From: Clostridiales bacterium
GTDB taxonomy: Bacteria; Bacillota; Sulfobacillia; UBA995; UBA9673
Length of the DNA: 5,241 nt
Direction of reading: 5' to 3'
NCBI GenBank assembly: GCA_003541445.1
Contig: DPMO01000081.1
Location: 1-5,241 of the forward strand
Below the pieces are notes generated by a model. The model saw only the letters and a program-made list of their open reading frames with translations, ran no database searches and had not been told where the DNA came from. Each line of letters begins with the position of its first letter. The first letter of the stretch is position 1. Both the position numbers and the translations under genes were made by a program. Shown here in pieces: positions 1 through 5,241 of the stretch.

Positions 1-141
1 CGCGACCGCTACGTCGCGGAGGGGGACGTCTACTACCGGCGCGGGGCGGAGACGGTCAGGGCCGGGACCAGGGAGTTCGAGGCCATCATCAAGAAGATTG
101 TCTCCGCGAAGGACTACTTCAGAATCGCCGGTCCGTGGTAG
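1..141 (+). CDS. 3' end of an AlbA_2/schlafen-like paralogue (partial)
   Basis: This is the last 46 codons and TAG stop of a gene whose start lies left of the window. The frame is certain because it matches the C-terminus of the intact gene ending at 3425 almost base for base: 142 of 152 compared bases are coding or stop region, and the only amino acid changes are Ser to Thr (codon 23) and Lys-Val to Arg-Ile (codons 41-42). The visible part holds the GDVYYRRG strand-turn, an REFEAIIKKI helix and the terminal AGPW, which close the second AlbA_2-like domain in the intact copy. Function is unknown; the family is an ATP- or nucleic-acid-associated domain found in many bacterial proteins. No upstream part can be seen, so it is unclear whether this copy is full length, has both domains or is a remnant. 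Confidence 0.85.
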   Translation, partial: RDRYVAEGDVYYRRGAETVRAGTREFEAIIKKIVSAKDYFRIAGPW

Positions 142-152
142 CCTGCGGCCTG
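1..152 (+). repeat. 152-bp direct repeat, left copy
   Basis: This copy matches 3285-3436 with a constant offset of 3284 and no gaps. I count five mismatches (68, 122, 123, 124, 147), giving 147/152 identity. Similarity runs 11 bases past the stop codon and breaks off at 153. The left edge is set by the window, so the true repeat is probably longer. It is a duplicated gene end rather than a transposon terminus. Confidence 0.9.
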
Positions 153-189
153 AGGCCGATGTGCTTGGAATGGCCCACAGCCGCACCGA

Positions 190-204
190 CGGGCGGCCGG
201 CCCG
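190..204. other. GC-rich stem-loop between convergent genes
   Basis: CGGGC and GCCCG arms flank a five-base loop, in the 99-base gap between the left partial gene and the permease stop. A smaller CGGCC-TGA-GGCCG hairpin lies at 146-158, just after the first stop. Neither is followed by a T-run on either strand, so they are not classic intrinsic terminators. They could slow or end convergent transcription, but hairpins this small are common by chance in GC-rich DNA. Confidence 0.25.
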
Positions 205-240
205 GTGGCTGCCACTGCGGATGGCGACGGACCTTCCTAT

Positions 241-1086
241 TCAGAAACCTGACTCGGCGAGCCGCTTTCTGTTGAAAACCCTTAGCGCGGCGGCGAAAAG
301 AACGAGGTTCAGGACAATGAGTACGGCGCCGGTGACTGTAATGAAGGTCAGGTCGAAGTGAAGCCAGCCGAAAGCCTGTGAGAAGAAAAGGGCTATCAGA
401 GGAAACAGGATGAGATTGCCGAGTTGTGTGGCATCACCCGGGTGTCTGAGCTTCAGTGAAAAGGCAAGTGTGAGTGACGCTACCAGTAAAGACAGTAAAG
501 GAACTAACAAGAAGATAAGCACGAACCAGAGAGGCACGGGAAACCACGTCCCATTCATGACCGGACCAGTCACAACGTTGATGACGATGGAGTAGATGAA
601 GAACCCGACCCAGGTTGCCAGTGTACCTGGGATTGAACAGCAGACCACCTTCGAGAGAAGGAGCTCCGCGTCGCTCACAGGGCTCATCAGGAGGGTCTCC
701 AGAGTGCGTCCCGATTTCTCACCGACGATCGCGGTTCCTGAGAGGGCTATGCCGATACTTGCTGGCTTGAGGAGAAAGAACGGAGCAAAGTAATAAACCG
801 CGGTGACGTAATAGACCTGCTGTTGATATGAGAGGGATGCCACTTCCTGGGTTATTGAACGTGGCAAACGTTCTATGAAGGTTACAATCCACTGCCCGAC
901 CGTCCCGGGTGCACCAATCAGTACGCCTGACCCTGCAAAGACCAGGAGTGGAAGGATTCCCGCCACCAAAAGGATTGGGAGAAAGAAGTTTGCGACCATC
1001 CCGCGGCTCCTGAGTATCACCATGAGGTCCTTTCGGATTAGAGATGCTAATCGCTGGCAAGAAAGGACGGTGCGATTATATCGCAT
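241..1086 (-). CDS. ABC-2 type transporter permease
   Basis: This is the membrane subunit of an ABC exporter, 281 residues. It has a short cytoplasmic N-terminus with a basic RKDLMVILRSR stretch, then about six hydrophobic segments near residues 33-58, 93-120, 147-173, 186-210, 220-241 and 247-270. Between segments 2 and 3 (about 122-138) is GEKSGRTLETLLMSPVS, the cytoplasmic signature of NatB/ABC-2 permeases. The ATG at 1086 is preferred because AAGGTGG (1093-1099) sits six bases upstream. The in-frame TTG at 1092 directly abuts that site and is too close. The start overlaps the end of the ATPase gene by 11 bases, so the two are translationally coupled and should form one transporter. The substrate cannot be told from sequence; sodium, lipid, peptide and drug export are all known in this family. 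GC content is lower than in the flanking genes. Confidence 0.88.
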   Translation of the reverse strand: MRYNRTVLSCQRLASLIRKDLMVILRSRGMVANFFLPILLVAGILPLLVFAGSGVLIGAPGTVGQWIVTFIERLPRSITQEVASLSYQQQVYYVTAVYYFAPFFLLKPASIGIALSGTAIVGEKSGRTLETLLMSPVSDAELLLSKVVCCSIPGTLATWVGFFIYSIVINVVTGPVMNGTWFPVPLWFVLIFLLVPLLSLLVASLTLAFSLKLRHPGDATQLGNLILFPLIALFFSQAFGWLHFDLTFITVTGAVLIVLNLVLFAAALRVFNRKRLAESGF

Positions 1087-2065
1087 CGCCAACCACCTTC
1101 ATATATAAATCTTCAAGGTTGGGTCTCAACCGGCGGACTTCATAGATTTCTATACCCATATAGACACATTCCCGTATGAACTTTACCAAGCTTGCTTCAT
1201 TGTCGAAATTAACCTCAAACTTGAGGTGGCTACTCTCTTCGGACCTGAAACGAATATCATCGAGCAAAGACTCCAGCTTCGCACCGATAGCTGTCGACTG
1301 CAGGCCTACCTCGAATAGCACTCGACAACCCGTAGAAAAGCTATTCACTATGTCATCTGGGACTCCCAGGACACGCAAGGTGCCCTCACAAATGATACCA
1401 ATGCGGTCGCAGATCTCAGCTGCCTCTGAAAGACCATGCGTGCAAATAACAACAGTCGCACCCTTACGTCTAGCCAAGCTTACCAAATGAAGGCGCAGAG
1501 CTCGGGATGCAACGGGGTCAAGGCCTGTCCAGGGCTCGTCCAGAAGTAGAACCTCTGGGTCTCCTAAAAGAGTCCGTGCGAGAGCCGCGCGCTTGCGCTG
1601 GCCTGTGCTCAGACGCCACACTCTAGTGTCAACGAAATCCTCTAGCTCCAAAAGGGACTCGAGTTCCCGGAGTCTCTTATGTATGGCGCGTTCAGACAGC
1701 CCGTAGAGCCGTCCAAAGAGGACCAAATTCTCTCTTACTGTCAGCTGGCGGTACAAACCTATTGTTTCGCTGAGCATGCCGATGCGGCGGCGAATCTGGT
1801 CATTGTCCGGACATCCCCCCAAAACGCTCACCTCCCCGCATGTGGGCTGGATCAGTCCGGCGATGAGCCTGAGAGTCGTGCTCTTCCCGGCTCCATTCGG
1901 CCCCAACAGCCCGAAAATCTCCCCGTGCCTTACTTCAAGGGTGAGACCGCGCACGGCGGTTAGGGCCCCAAAGCATTTTGTGAGGTCCCGGGTCTTGATA
2001 ACGGCGTGGGCCGCCTGTGCTTTCAATCCCGCTGCCTTCCCGTCGTCCGACACCATACCAACCAA
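1076..2065 (-). CDS. ABC transporter ATP-binding protein (ABC-2 exporter class)
   Basis: This is the ATPase subunit that drives the adjacent permease, 329 residues from a TTG start. Motifs in order: Walker A GPNGAGKST (55-63); Glu at the Q-loop position (about 100), a variant seen in this class; signature LSTGQ (152-156), with Thr in place of the usual Gly; Walker B EVLLLDEP (171-178); D-loop GLDP (181-184); switch His in TH (209-210). Residues from about 245 form the extra C-terminal domain typical of NatA/DrrA-like ATPases, ending in the family's RPNLEDLY segment. The TTG at 2065 has GGTGG (2072-2076) six bases upstream. The ATG at 2056 (326 residues) is the alternative but has a poorer site. 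The nucleotide-binding fold begins near residue 22, so either start keeps the whole domain. The 3' end (about 1080-1260) is strikingly AT-rich for this window. Confidence 0.93.
   Translation of the reverse strand: MVGMVSDDGKAAGLKAQAAHAVIKTRDLTKCFGALTAVRGLTLEVRHGEIFGLLGPNGAGKSTTLRLIAGLIQPTCGEVSVLGGCPDNDQIRRRIGMLSETIGLYRQLTVRENLVLFGRLYGLSERAIHKRLRELESLLELEDFVDTRVWRLSTGQRKRAALARTLLGDPEVLLLDEPWTGLDPVASRALRLHLVSLARRKGATVVICTHGLSEAAEICDRIGIICEGTLRVLGVPDDIVNSFSTGCRVLFEVGLQSTAIGAKLESLLDDIRFRSEESSHLKFEVNFDNEASLVKFIRECVYMGIEIYEVRRLRPNLEDLYMKVVGDAI
1093..1099 (-). promoter_or_regulatory. Ribosome binding site setting the permease start
   Basis: On the minus strand this reads AAGGTGG, six bases before the ATG at 1086. 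It lies inside the end of the ATPase gene. It favours ATG 1086 over the TTG at 1092. Confidence 0.6.
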
Positions 2066-2092
2066 GGGTGACCACCATCGCCCACTTGCGTC

Positions 2093-2109
2093 GGAGAAGC
2101 CTCTTCTCC
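2093..2109. promoter_or_regulatory. Perfect 17-base dyad (possible operator or leader hairpin)
   Basis: GGAGAAG, three bases, then CTTCTCC is a perfect 7-base inverted repeat, 27 bases upstream of the ATPase start in the divergent intergenic region. Read as DNA it has the size of an operator half-site pair for a dimeric repressor. Read as RNA it is a short stem with a three-base loop in the transporter leader. No T-run follows on either strand, so it is not an intrinsic terminator. No regulator gene lies nearby to support the operator reading. Confidence 0.35.
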
Positions 2110-2152
2110 CTTCCCCTCGACACCCACCAGCTGAAGGATGTTTCTTCTTAAT

Positions 2153-2167
2153 TCACATTGCCACCAT
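2153..2167 (-). other. Four-codon mini-ORF with strong Shine-Dalgarno in ABC leader
   Basis: On the minus strand ATG GTG GCA ATG TGA (Met-Val-Ala-Met-stop) follows GGGAGGA at 2173-2179, with the GGAGG core six bases before the ATG. This is the best ribosome binding site in the transporter's upstream region. The mini-ORF is in frame with the ATPase gene and ends 87 bases before its TTG. No other in-frame stop lies between. It may be a leader peptide, a remnant of a longer ATPase N-terminus, or chance. Confidence 0.3.
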
Positions 2168-2251
2168 TTGATTCCTCCCGTGGATAGTCGTGGTCTGGGC
2201 CGAGGATGACCTCTACGGCATGCTTGGGGCCCCCTTAAGAGCCGGGCGTGC

Positions 2252-2269
2252 GGTGGAGGGAGCTCCGCC
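2252..2269 (+). other. Stem-loop in leader of the AlbA_2 gene
   Basis: GGTGGAG and CTCCGCC pair over seven positions (one G-U) around a GGAG loop. It lies about 75 bases before the preferred GTG start of the downstream gene, within the divergent 277-base gap 2066-2342. I found no convincing -35/-10 pair for either direction in that gap. In GC-rich DNA this could be chance. Confidence 0.25.
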
Positions 2270-2326
2270 AAGAGAGAGAAGTATTTTCCAACCGCGTATC
2301 GGGCTGTGCGTCCGGGCCAGCCGCAG

Positions 2327-2338
2327 AGGGGAGAGGGG
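2327..2338 (+). promoter_or_regulatory. Ribosome binding site setting the AlbA_2 gene start
   Basis: The purine-rich AGGGGAGAGGGG lies just before GTG 2343; its first part, AGGGGAG, is nine bases from the start and the second block is four. The frame stays open upstream to a GTG at 2190, but that codon has no Shine-Dalgarno sequence. The extra 51 residues it would add look like non-coding translation (Arg- and Gly-rich, no domain). Confidence 0.55.
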
Positions 2339-2342
2339 CGTC

Positions 2343-3425
2343 GTGCCGACGGTCCGCGACCGGGTCGGGAAGGAACTCACGACGCACGAGGTGGAGAACT
2401 TCGTGAGGGGCGGGCGGGAGACCGACGACTTGGCCTTCCGGGAGTCCCTGCGCCTCGACACCGACCGGGGCCGGGCGGTCTTCTTCCGGGATGTGGCCGC
2501 CTTCACCAACTTCATCGGCGGGCACATCCTCGTCGGGGTCTCCCGTGAGGGCCGCCCCGTGGGCTCGCTGGAGGACCTCGACGAACGGGGGTTGAGGCGG
2601 CTCGTCGAGTCCTTCTTCGGCGGGCGCCTCCTCCTGCAGTACAAGGTTTACGAGCTTTCCGACCGCAGCCCTGTCGGGCTCATCTTCGTGCCGGGCATCG
2701 CCCAGCATCTGGTCATCATCCCCAGGTCCCTGGAGGCCGGGGAGGACAGCCTCGCGGCCGGTGACATCTATTGCCGACGGGACGGCAGGAGCGTCAAGGC
2801 CAGGAGCGCGGACTTCAACCTCATCATCACCAAGATCATGCGGGACCGGGGCTACGTCCTCACGCAACCGCCGCGACCCTACAGGAAGCCGCTGGACGAG
2901 CGTATCGGCCGGCCTCTTGACGAGGCCCGACTCGCCCGGGCCGTCAGCCGCGGGCGGCAGGGCCCCGAGATGGTCTTCCTCGCTGAGGCGGACCTCGAGA
3001 CACCCCGGGGGCGGAGCGACCTCGTCCGGGCCGTGGCCGGGCTGGCCAACGCCAGGGGCGGCTATGTGGTCCTCGGCGTGGACGAGAGGGGCAGGCCCGT
3101 TCCTACGCCCGGGAGCCTGGACCGGCCGGCCGTGACGGGACTCGTCCGGGAGGTGCTCGGCGAGGACCTCGGCCTGGAGTTCGGAGAGGTGTCCGTCGGG
3201 GGCGCGCGTCTTCCCACGATGTTCCTCTACGGGGCCGACCACGTCGTCGCCGCGGAGGCGTCCTGCGGCGACCCGGAAGGTCCGCGCGACCGCTACGTCG
3301 CGGAGGGGGACGTCTACTACCGGCGCGGGGCGGAGACGGTCAGGGCCGGGAGCAGGGAGTTCGAGGCCATCATCAAGAAGATTGTCTCCGCGAAGGACTA
3401 CTTCAAGGTCGCCGGTCCGTGGTAG
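2343..3425 (+). CDS. Protein with two tandem AlbA_2 (schlafen-like) domains
   Basis: A 360-residue protein built from two copies of one fold. Repeat 1 (about residues 28-168) starts with an ETDDLAFRES segment resembling the E..LEFKES opening of AlbA_2/divergent AAA-4 domains, then the hallmark DVAAFTNFIGGHILVGV, GRPVG, and a closing GDIYCRRDG...DFNLIITKI. Repeat 2 (about 208-350) has AVAGLANARGGYVVLGV, GRPVP, and closing GDVYYRRG...EFEAIIKKI, but its opening (PEMVFLAEADL) has lost the acidic/basic pattern. No helix-turn-helix, helicase or nuclease domain is attached, unlike many bacterial members. Family members bind nucleic acid or nucleotides, or cut RNA in some animal schlafens; the role here is unknown. 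A paralogue ends at 141. It is the only complete plus-strand gene, so it is probably transcribed alone, divergently from the ABC operon. A GTG at 2190 in the same frame is a less likely start. Confidence 0.75.
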   Translation: MPTVRDRVGKELTTHEVENFVRGGRETDDLAFRESLRLDTDRGRAVFFRDVAAFTNFIGGHILVGVSREGRPVGSLEDLDERGLRRLVESFFGGRLLLQYKVYELSDRSPVGLIFVPGIAQHLVIIPRSLEAGEDSLAAGDIYCRRDGRSVKARSADFNLIITKIMRDRGYVLTQPPRPYRKPLDERIGRPLDEARLARAVSRGRQGPEMVFLAEADLETPRGRSDLVRAVAGLANARGGYVVLGVDERGRPVPTPGSLDRPAVTGLVREVLGEDLGLEFGEVSVGGARLPTMFLYGADHVVAAEASCGDPEGPRDRYVAEGDVYYRRGAETVRAGSREFEAIIKKIVSAKDYFKVAGPW

Positions 3426-3436
3426 CCTGCAGCCTG
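3285..3436 (+). repeat. 152-bp direct repeat, right copy
   Basis: This matches 1-152 without gaps (147/152 by hand count). It covers the last 46 codons of the AlbA_2 gene, its TAG and 11 further bases, and the similarity ends at 3437. Its left edge is not a real boundary, because the left copy is cut by the window start. Confidence 0.9.
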
Positions 3437-3477
3437 CGTGGAGGTCGACGCCCCCCGACCCACCGAGGCGACGCCCC

Positions 3478-4581
3478 CTAGCCGCCTCCGCCGGGCGAGC
3501 CCAAGAAGAAACCCACCGCGAAGACCTTCCCCATGATTCGGCCACGCGGCACCAGCGGGCCGCATCCTTCCGGCAGACCCTCGACGAGCGTGGGGTCGTC
3601 CGGGACGACGAAGACGAAGCCGTCCGGCACGACGGTCGACCCGCTCCCGACCTCCACCCGGTCACCCGGGAGCCCGGCGACCCGGACGAGGTAGGCTCGG
3701 GGCGGGCGGTCTTGAAGGCGGATCACATCAAATCCCACCGCCCTGAGGACGAAGTCCGGGGGGTGGGTCCCGTCCGTCGGGGCCACGGCTACCAGGTGCC
3801 CGCGCTCGGGCCCCTGGCTCCACGGCAGCCGGTAGGCCAGAAGGTTCACGCTCGCGTAGGCCCGGCCGCGACCCAGGGTCTGGTGGGTGTCCACTACCAA
3901 GCACGCGACGTGGCGTGTCATGGGGGTATGGACGAGGGCGCCGAAGAGAAGGCCGACGATGACGATGGTGACGACGGCCCGGCCCGTGGTCGTGGCGAAA
4001 GCCTGGCGCACGGCTATGACCAGGAGGGCGGCCAGCCAGGCTACAAAGCCCCACGCCACGATGAGAGGTGGACTGTAGGAGTAGCTCGGCAGGGTCCCTG
4101 ACGGAACGGCGGCGAGATACGTCCAGACCTCTTCCCGGAACACGATGAAGAAGACCAGCATGACCAGGGTCAGCAAGACGAGCGGGAGGTTCACCCAGCC
4201 GAGGACCGCCCAGCACCGGCGGAAGGCCTTCCGGAAGGAGATGCCCACCTGCCGGCCGGCCACCACCGTGCCCACCAGGGCGAAGACAGCGACCATGGCC
4301 GCGTAATAGAGCGGGGCCAGGAGCAGGAAGAGGCCGACCAGCTTGCCGAGATAGGCCGCGGACAGGCTGAAGTCGCCCAGCAGGATCAGGAGGAGGGTCT
4401 TGAGCGTTTCCATCCCTCCGCCCGCCAGGCCGATGAAAGTGGCCAGGGCGAGGGGAGCCAGCCACTCGCCGCTCTCGGCCAGGCGGTAGAAGCCCAGCGT
4501 GGGCGATGCCAGCACCTGGCGGACCGAGGTCCAGAAACCCGCCAGCTCGGCCCGGGGAGACCCGGTCTCGAATCCGTTCAC
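3478..4581 (-). CDS. Yip1-like membrane protein fused to an inactive signal peptidase I-like domain
   Basis: A 367-residue membrane protein. The N-terminal part resembles bacterial Yip1-domain proteins: a FWTSVRQVLASPTLGFYRL lead-in, then hydrophobic segments near residues 41-60, 79-109, 124-149 and 171-195. A fifth segment (200-219) doubles as the anchor of a signal peptidase I (S26) domain. Recognisable S26 features are QTL (234-236) where PTL is expected, PERGHLVAV (258-266) for the RGDIVV strand, LVRVAGLPGD (298-307), VPDGFVFVV (318-326) and VPRGRIMGKVF (344-354). The catalytic Ser position holds Asp (231, DTHQTL) and the catalytic Lys position holds Val (299), so peptidase activity is not expected. 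Five segments with an inside N-terminus would place the S26-like domain outside the cell. GTG 4581 overlaps the anti-sigma stop by four bases (GTGA) and has a G-run eight bases upstream; GTG 4590 is the alternative. It is the last gene of the sigma operon. Confidence 0.8.
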   Translation of the reverse strand: MNGFETGSPRAELAGFWTSVRQVLASPTLGFYRLAESGEWLAPLALATFIGLAGGGMETLKTLLLILLGDFSLSAAYLGKLVGLFLLLAPLYYAAMVAVFALVGTVVAGRQVGISFRKAFRRCWAVLGWVNLPLVLLTLVMLVFFIVFREEVWTYLAAVPSGTLPSYSYSPPLIVAWGFVAWLAALLVIAVRQAFATTTGRAVVTIVIVGLLFGALVHTPMTRHVACLVVDTHQTLGRGRAYASVNLLAYRLPWSQGPERGHLVAVAPTDGTHPPDFVLRAVGFDVIRLQDRPPRAYLVRVAGLPGDRVEVGSGSTVVPDGFVFVVPDDPTLVEGLPEGCGPLVPRGRIMGKVFAVGFFLGSPGGGG

Positions 4582-4958
4582 TCCATACACCCCCCGACAA
4601 CGCCCAACGCCGGCCCTCGGGCCAGTGAGGGCCTGGCCGACGGGGTCGGGCTCGGGCGGGCCGTCGGCACCTCGGCCGGCTCGACGGCCGTCACTTCCTC
4701 GGGCTCCTCGCCCCAGTTCCCGGGATGGCCTTCGTGTCTCAGCAGCAGAGAGAGGCGGTGCATCGCCCGGAGTTCGGCCCGGCAGGCCGGGCAGCGGCGC
4801 AGGTGACGGGCGAAGGACCGGGCTTCGCCCGGGGGCAGTTCACCGTCAAAGAACGGACCGGCCAGGACGCCGAGATGGCAGCCCGTCGGAGTCCGGCCCC
4901 GGCTCTCGGTCGCACCGGGGCTATCGACTGCGCTGCGGCCAGCGGTCGAGCGCTTCAT
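4578..4958 (-). CDS. Zinc-finger (zf-HC2) anti-sigma factor
   Basis: A 126-residue protein with an N-terminal zinc-binding anti-sigma domain. Cys27 (next to His28), His52, Cys56 and Cys59 give the H-x3-C-x2-C ligand set, with the first Cys 25 residues earlier, as in RsrA-type factors. The FFDGELPPGEA stretch (36-46) matches the family's conserved turn before the second helix. Such proteins hold their partner ECF sigma factor inactive. From about residue 80 the chain is acidic, then rich in Pro, Ser and Ala, and no membrane segment is present, so the protein is probably cytoplasmic. It follows the sigma gene by five bases and overlaps the membrane gene by four. ATG 4958 is preferred because GGAG (4967-4970) lies eight bases upstream. 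ATG 4964 and GTG 4967 are in frame but too close to it. Confidence 0.85.
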   Translation of the reverse strand: MKRSTAGRSAVDSPGATESRGRTPTGCHLGVLAGPFFDGELPPGEARSFARHLRRCPACRAELRAMHRLSLLLRHEGHPGNWGEEPEEVTAVEPAEVPTARPSPTPSARPSLARGPALGVVGGCME

Positions 4959-4963
4959 AGTCA

Positions 4964-5241
4964 TCACTCCATTTCGAGGTAGGGGGCGAGGATGACCCGG
5001 AGGCGCCGCCGGGCGAGGTGGAGCCGGGACATGACCGTTCCCACCGGGCAGCCCATGACCCGGGCTATCTCGCGGTACTTCAGTCCGGCCGCTTCACGGA
5101 GCAGCACGGTCTCACGCAGGACCGGCGGGAGTCCGGCCAGGGCCTCGCGGACGGCCGCGGTGGCTTCGCTCCTCAGGAGTTCGGCTTCGGGACCGGCATC
5201 GGAGACCGCCTCCTCCAATCCGCCCGTCTCCCGGCGCACGG
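4964..5241 (-). CDS. ECF RNA polymerase sigma factor, C-terminal part
   Basis: The gene enters from the right edge, so the N-terminus with the -10-binding region 2 is missing; about 92 codons are visible. The last 55 or so residues are sigma-70 region 4 type 2: LPPVLRETVLLREAAGL, then the helix-turn-helix YREIARVMGCPVGTVMSRLHLARRRLR that contacts the -35 element. Together with the zinc-finger anti-sigma gene directly downstream this identifies an extracytoplasmic-function sigma factor. It is the first visible gene of the sigma, anti-sigma, membrane protein operon. Such operons usually drive their own transcription, but the promoter lies outside the window. A GTG at 5239 is in frame but would give a sigma lacking region 2, so it is unlikely to be the start. 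The exact ECF subgroup cannot be told from this part. Confidence 0.92.
   Translation of the reverse strand, partial: VRRETGGLEEAVSDAGPEAELLRSEATAAVREALAGLPPVLRETVLLREAAGLKYREIARVMGCPVGTVMSRLHLARRRLRVILAPYLEME

Noticed and set aside
2153..2155. TGA recoding (selenocysteine or readthrough) that would join the mini-ORF to the ATPase
   Set aside because: There is no recognised recoding element, and the joined segment would be a basic 34-codon stretch with no family precedent. An ordinary stop is simpler.
2158..2188. Possible plus-strand promoter TTGCCA ... GATAGT
   Set aside because: The spacing is 19 bases and the -10 matches only four of six positions. It is too weak to list.
1..3436. Mobile element bounded by the 152-base repeats
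   Set aside because: The repeats are coding ends of paralogous genes, no transposase or integrase is present, and no short target-site duplication or terminal inverted repeat was found.
3426..3477. Possible terminator between the convergent AlbA_2 and membrane protein genes (GGTCG...CGACC)
   Set aside because: The stem is five bases with an eight-base loop and no T-run on either strand.
2235..3665. A long (476-codon) open frame on the minus strand opposite the AlbA_2 gene
   Set aside because: Its translation is rich in Arg, Pro, Gly and Asp with no domain pattern. It lies antisense to a gene with clear domain repeats and a good ribosome site, so it is a typical GC-rich shadow frame.
3382..4101. 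A 239-codon plus-strand open frame whose start resembles that of an open frame at 98-361
   Set aside because: The shared start is only the out-of-frame reading of the 152-base repeat. The rest is antisense to the membrane protein gene and has no recognisable protein character.
3728..4600. A 290-codon minus-strand frame overlapping the Yip1/S26-like gene
   Set aside because: It is the same strand in a shifted frame, with Gly/Pro/Arg/His-rich translation. The frame used instead shows hydrophobic segments and S26 motifs.

Overview
This is a 5.2 kb bacterial window, mostly very GC-rich, with frequent GTG starts, clear Shine-Dalgarno sites and tightly overlapped genes. Hand counts on sample lines give about 75% GC in the schlafen-type gene and roughly 37-65% across the ABC transporter genes. 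Taxonomy cannot be settled from this sequence. A GC-rich Bacillota-like or other deep-branching bacterium is only a guess from gene style. No rRNA, tRNA, CRISPR array or insertion sequence was recognised.

Layout from left to right. (1) Bases 1-141 (+) are the last 46 codons of a gene entering from the left. They are nearly identical to the end of the intact gene at 2343-3425, so the two are paralogues. (2) Bases 241-2065 (-) hold a two-gene ABC-2 type exporter operon, ATPase then permease, less GC-rich than its surroundings and lying between the two paralogue ends. (3) Bases 2066-2342 form the divergent leader region, with a four-codon mini-ORF, a perfect 17-base dyad and a second stem-loop. 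(4) Bases 2343-3425 (+) encode a protein with two tandem AlbA_2 (schlafen-like) domains. (5) Bases 3478-5241 (-) hold a tightly packed three-gene operon, read right to left: an ECF sigma factor (5' end outside the window), a small zinc-finger anti-sigma factor, and a multipass membrane protein joining a Yip1-like region to a signal peptidase I-like domain.

The most notable item is that last protein. Its C-terminal half keeps the signal peptidase I framework (membrane anchor, RG-hydrophobic strand, GLPGD box, C-terminal VP...I.GKVF segment). The catalytic Ser position reads Asp in a DTHQTL segment, and the catalytic Lys position reads Val in LVRVAGLPGD. It therefore looks like a membrane-anchored pseudo-peptidase. 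It is translationally coupled to an anti-sigma factor that has no membrane segment of its own, which suggests an envelope-sensing module; that role is inference.

The second notable item is the 152-base direct repeat (147/152 identical by hand count) formed by the paralogue 3' ends on either side of the ABC operon. It suggests either insertion of the transporter between tandem copies or a larger duplication that included it.
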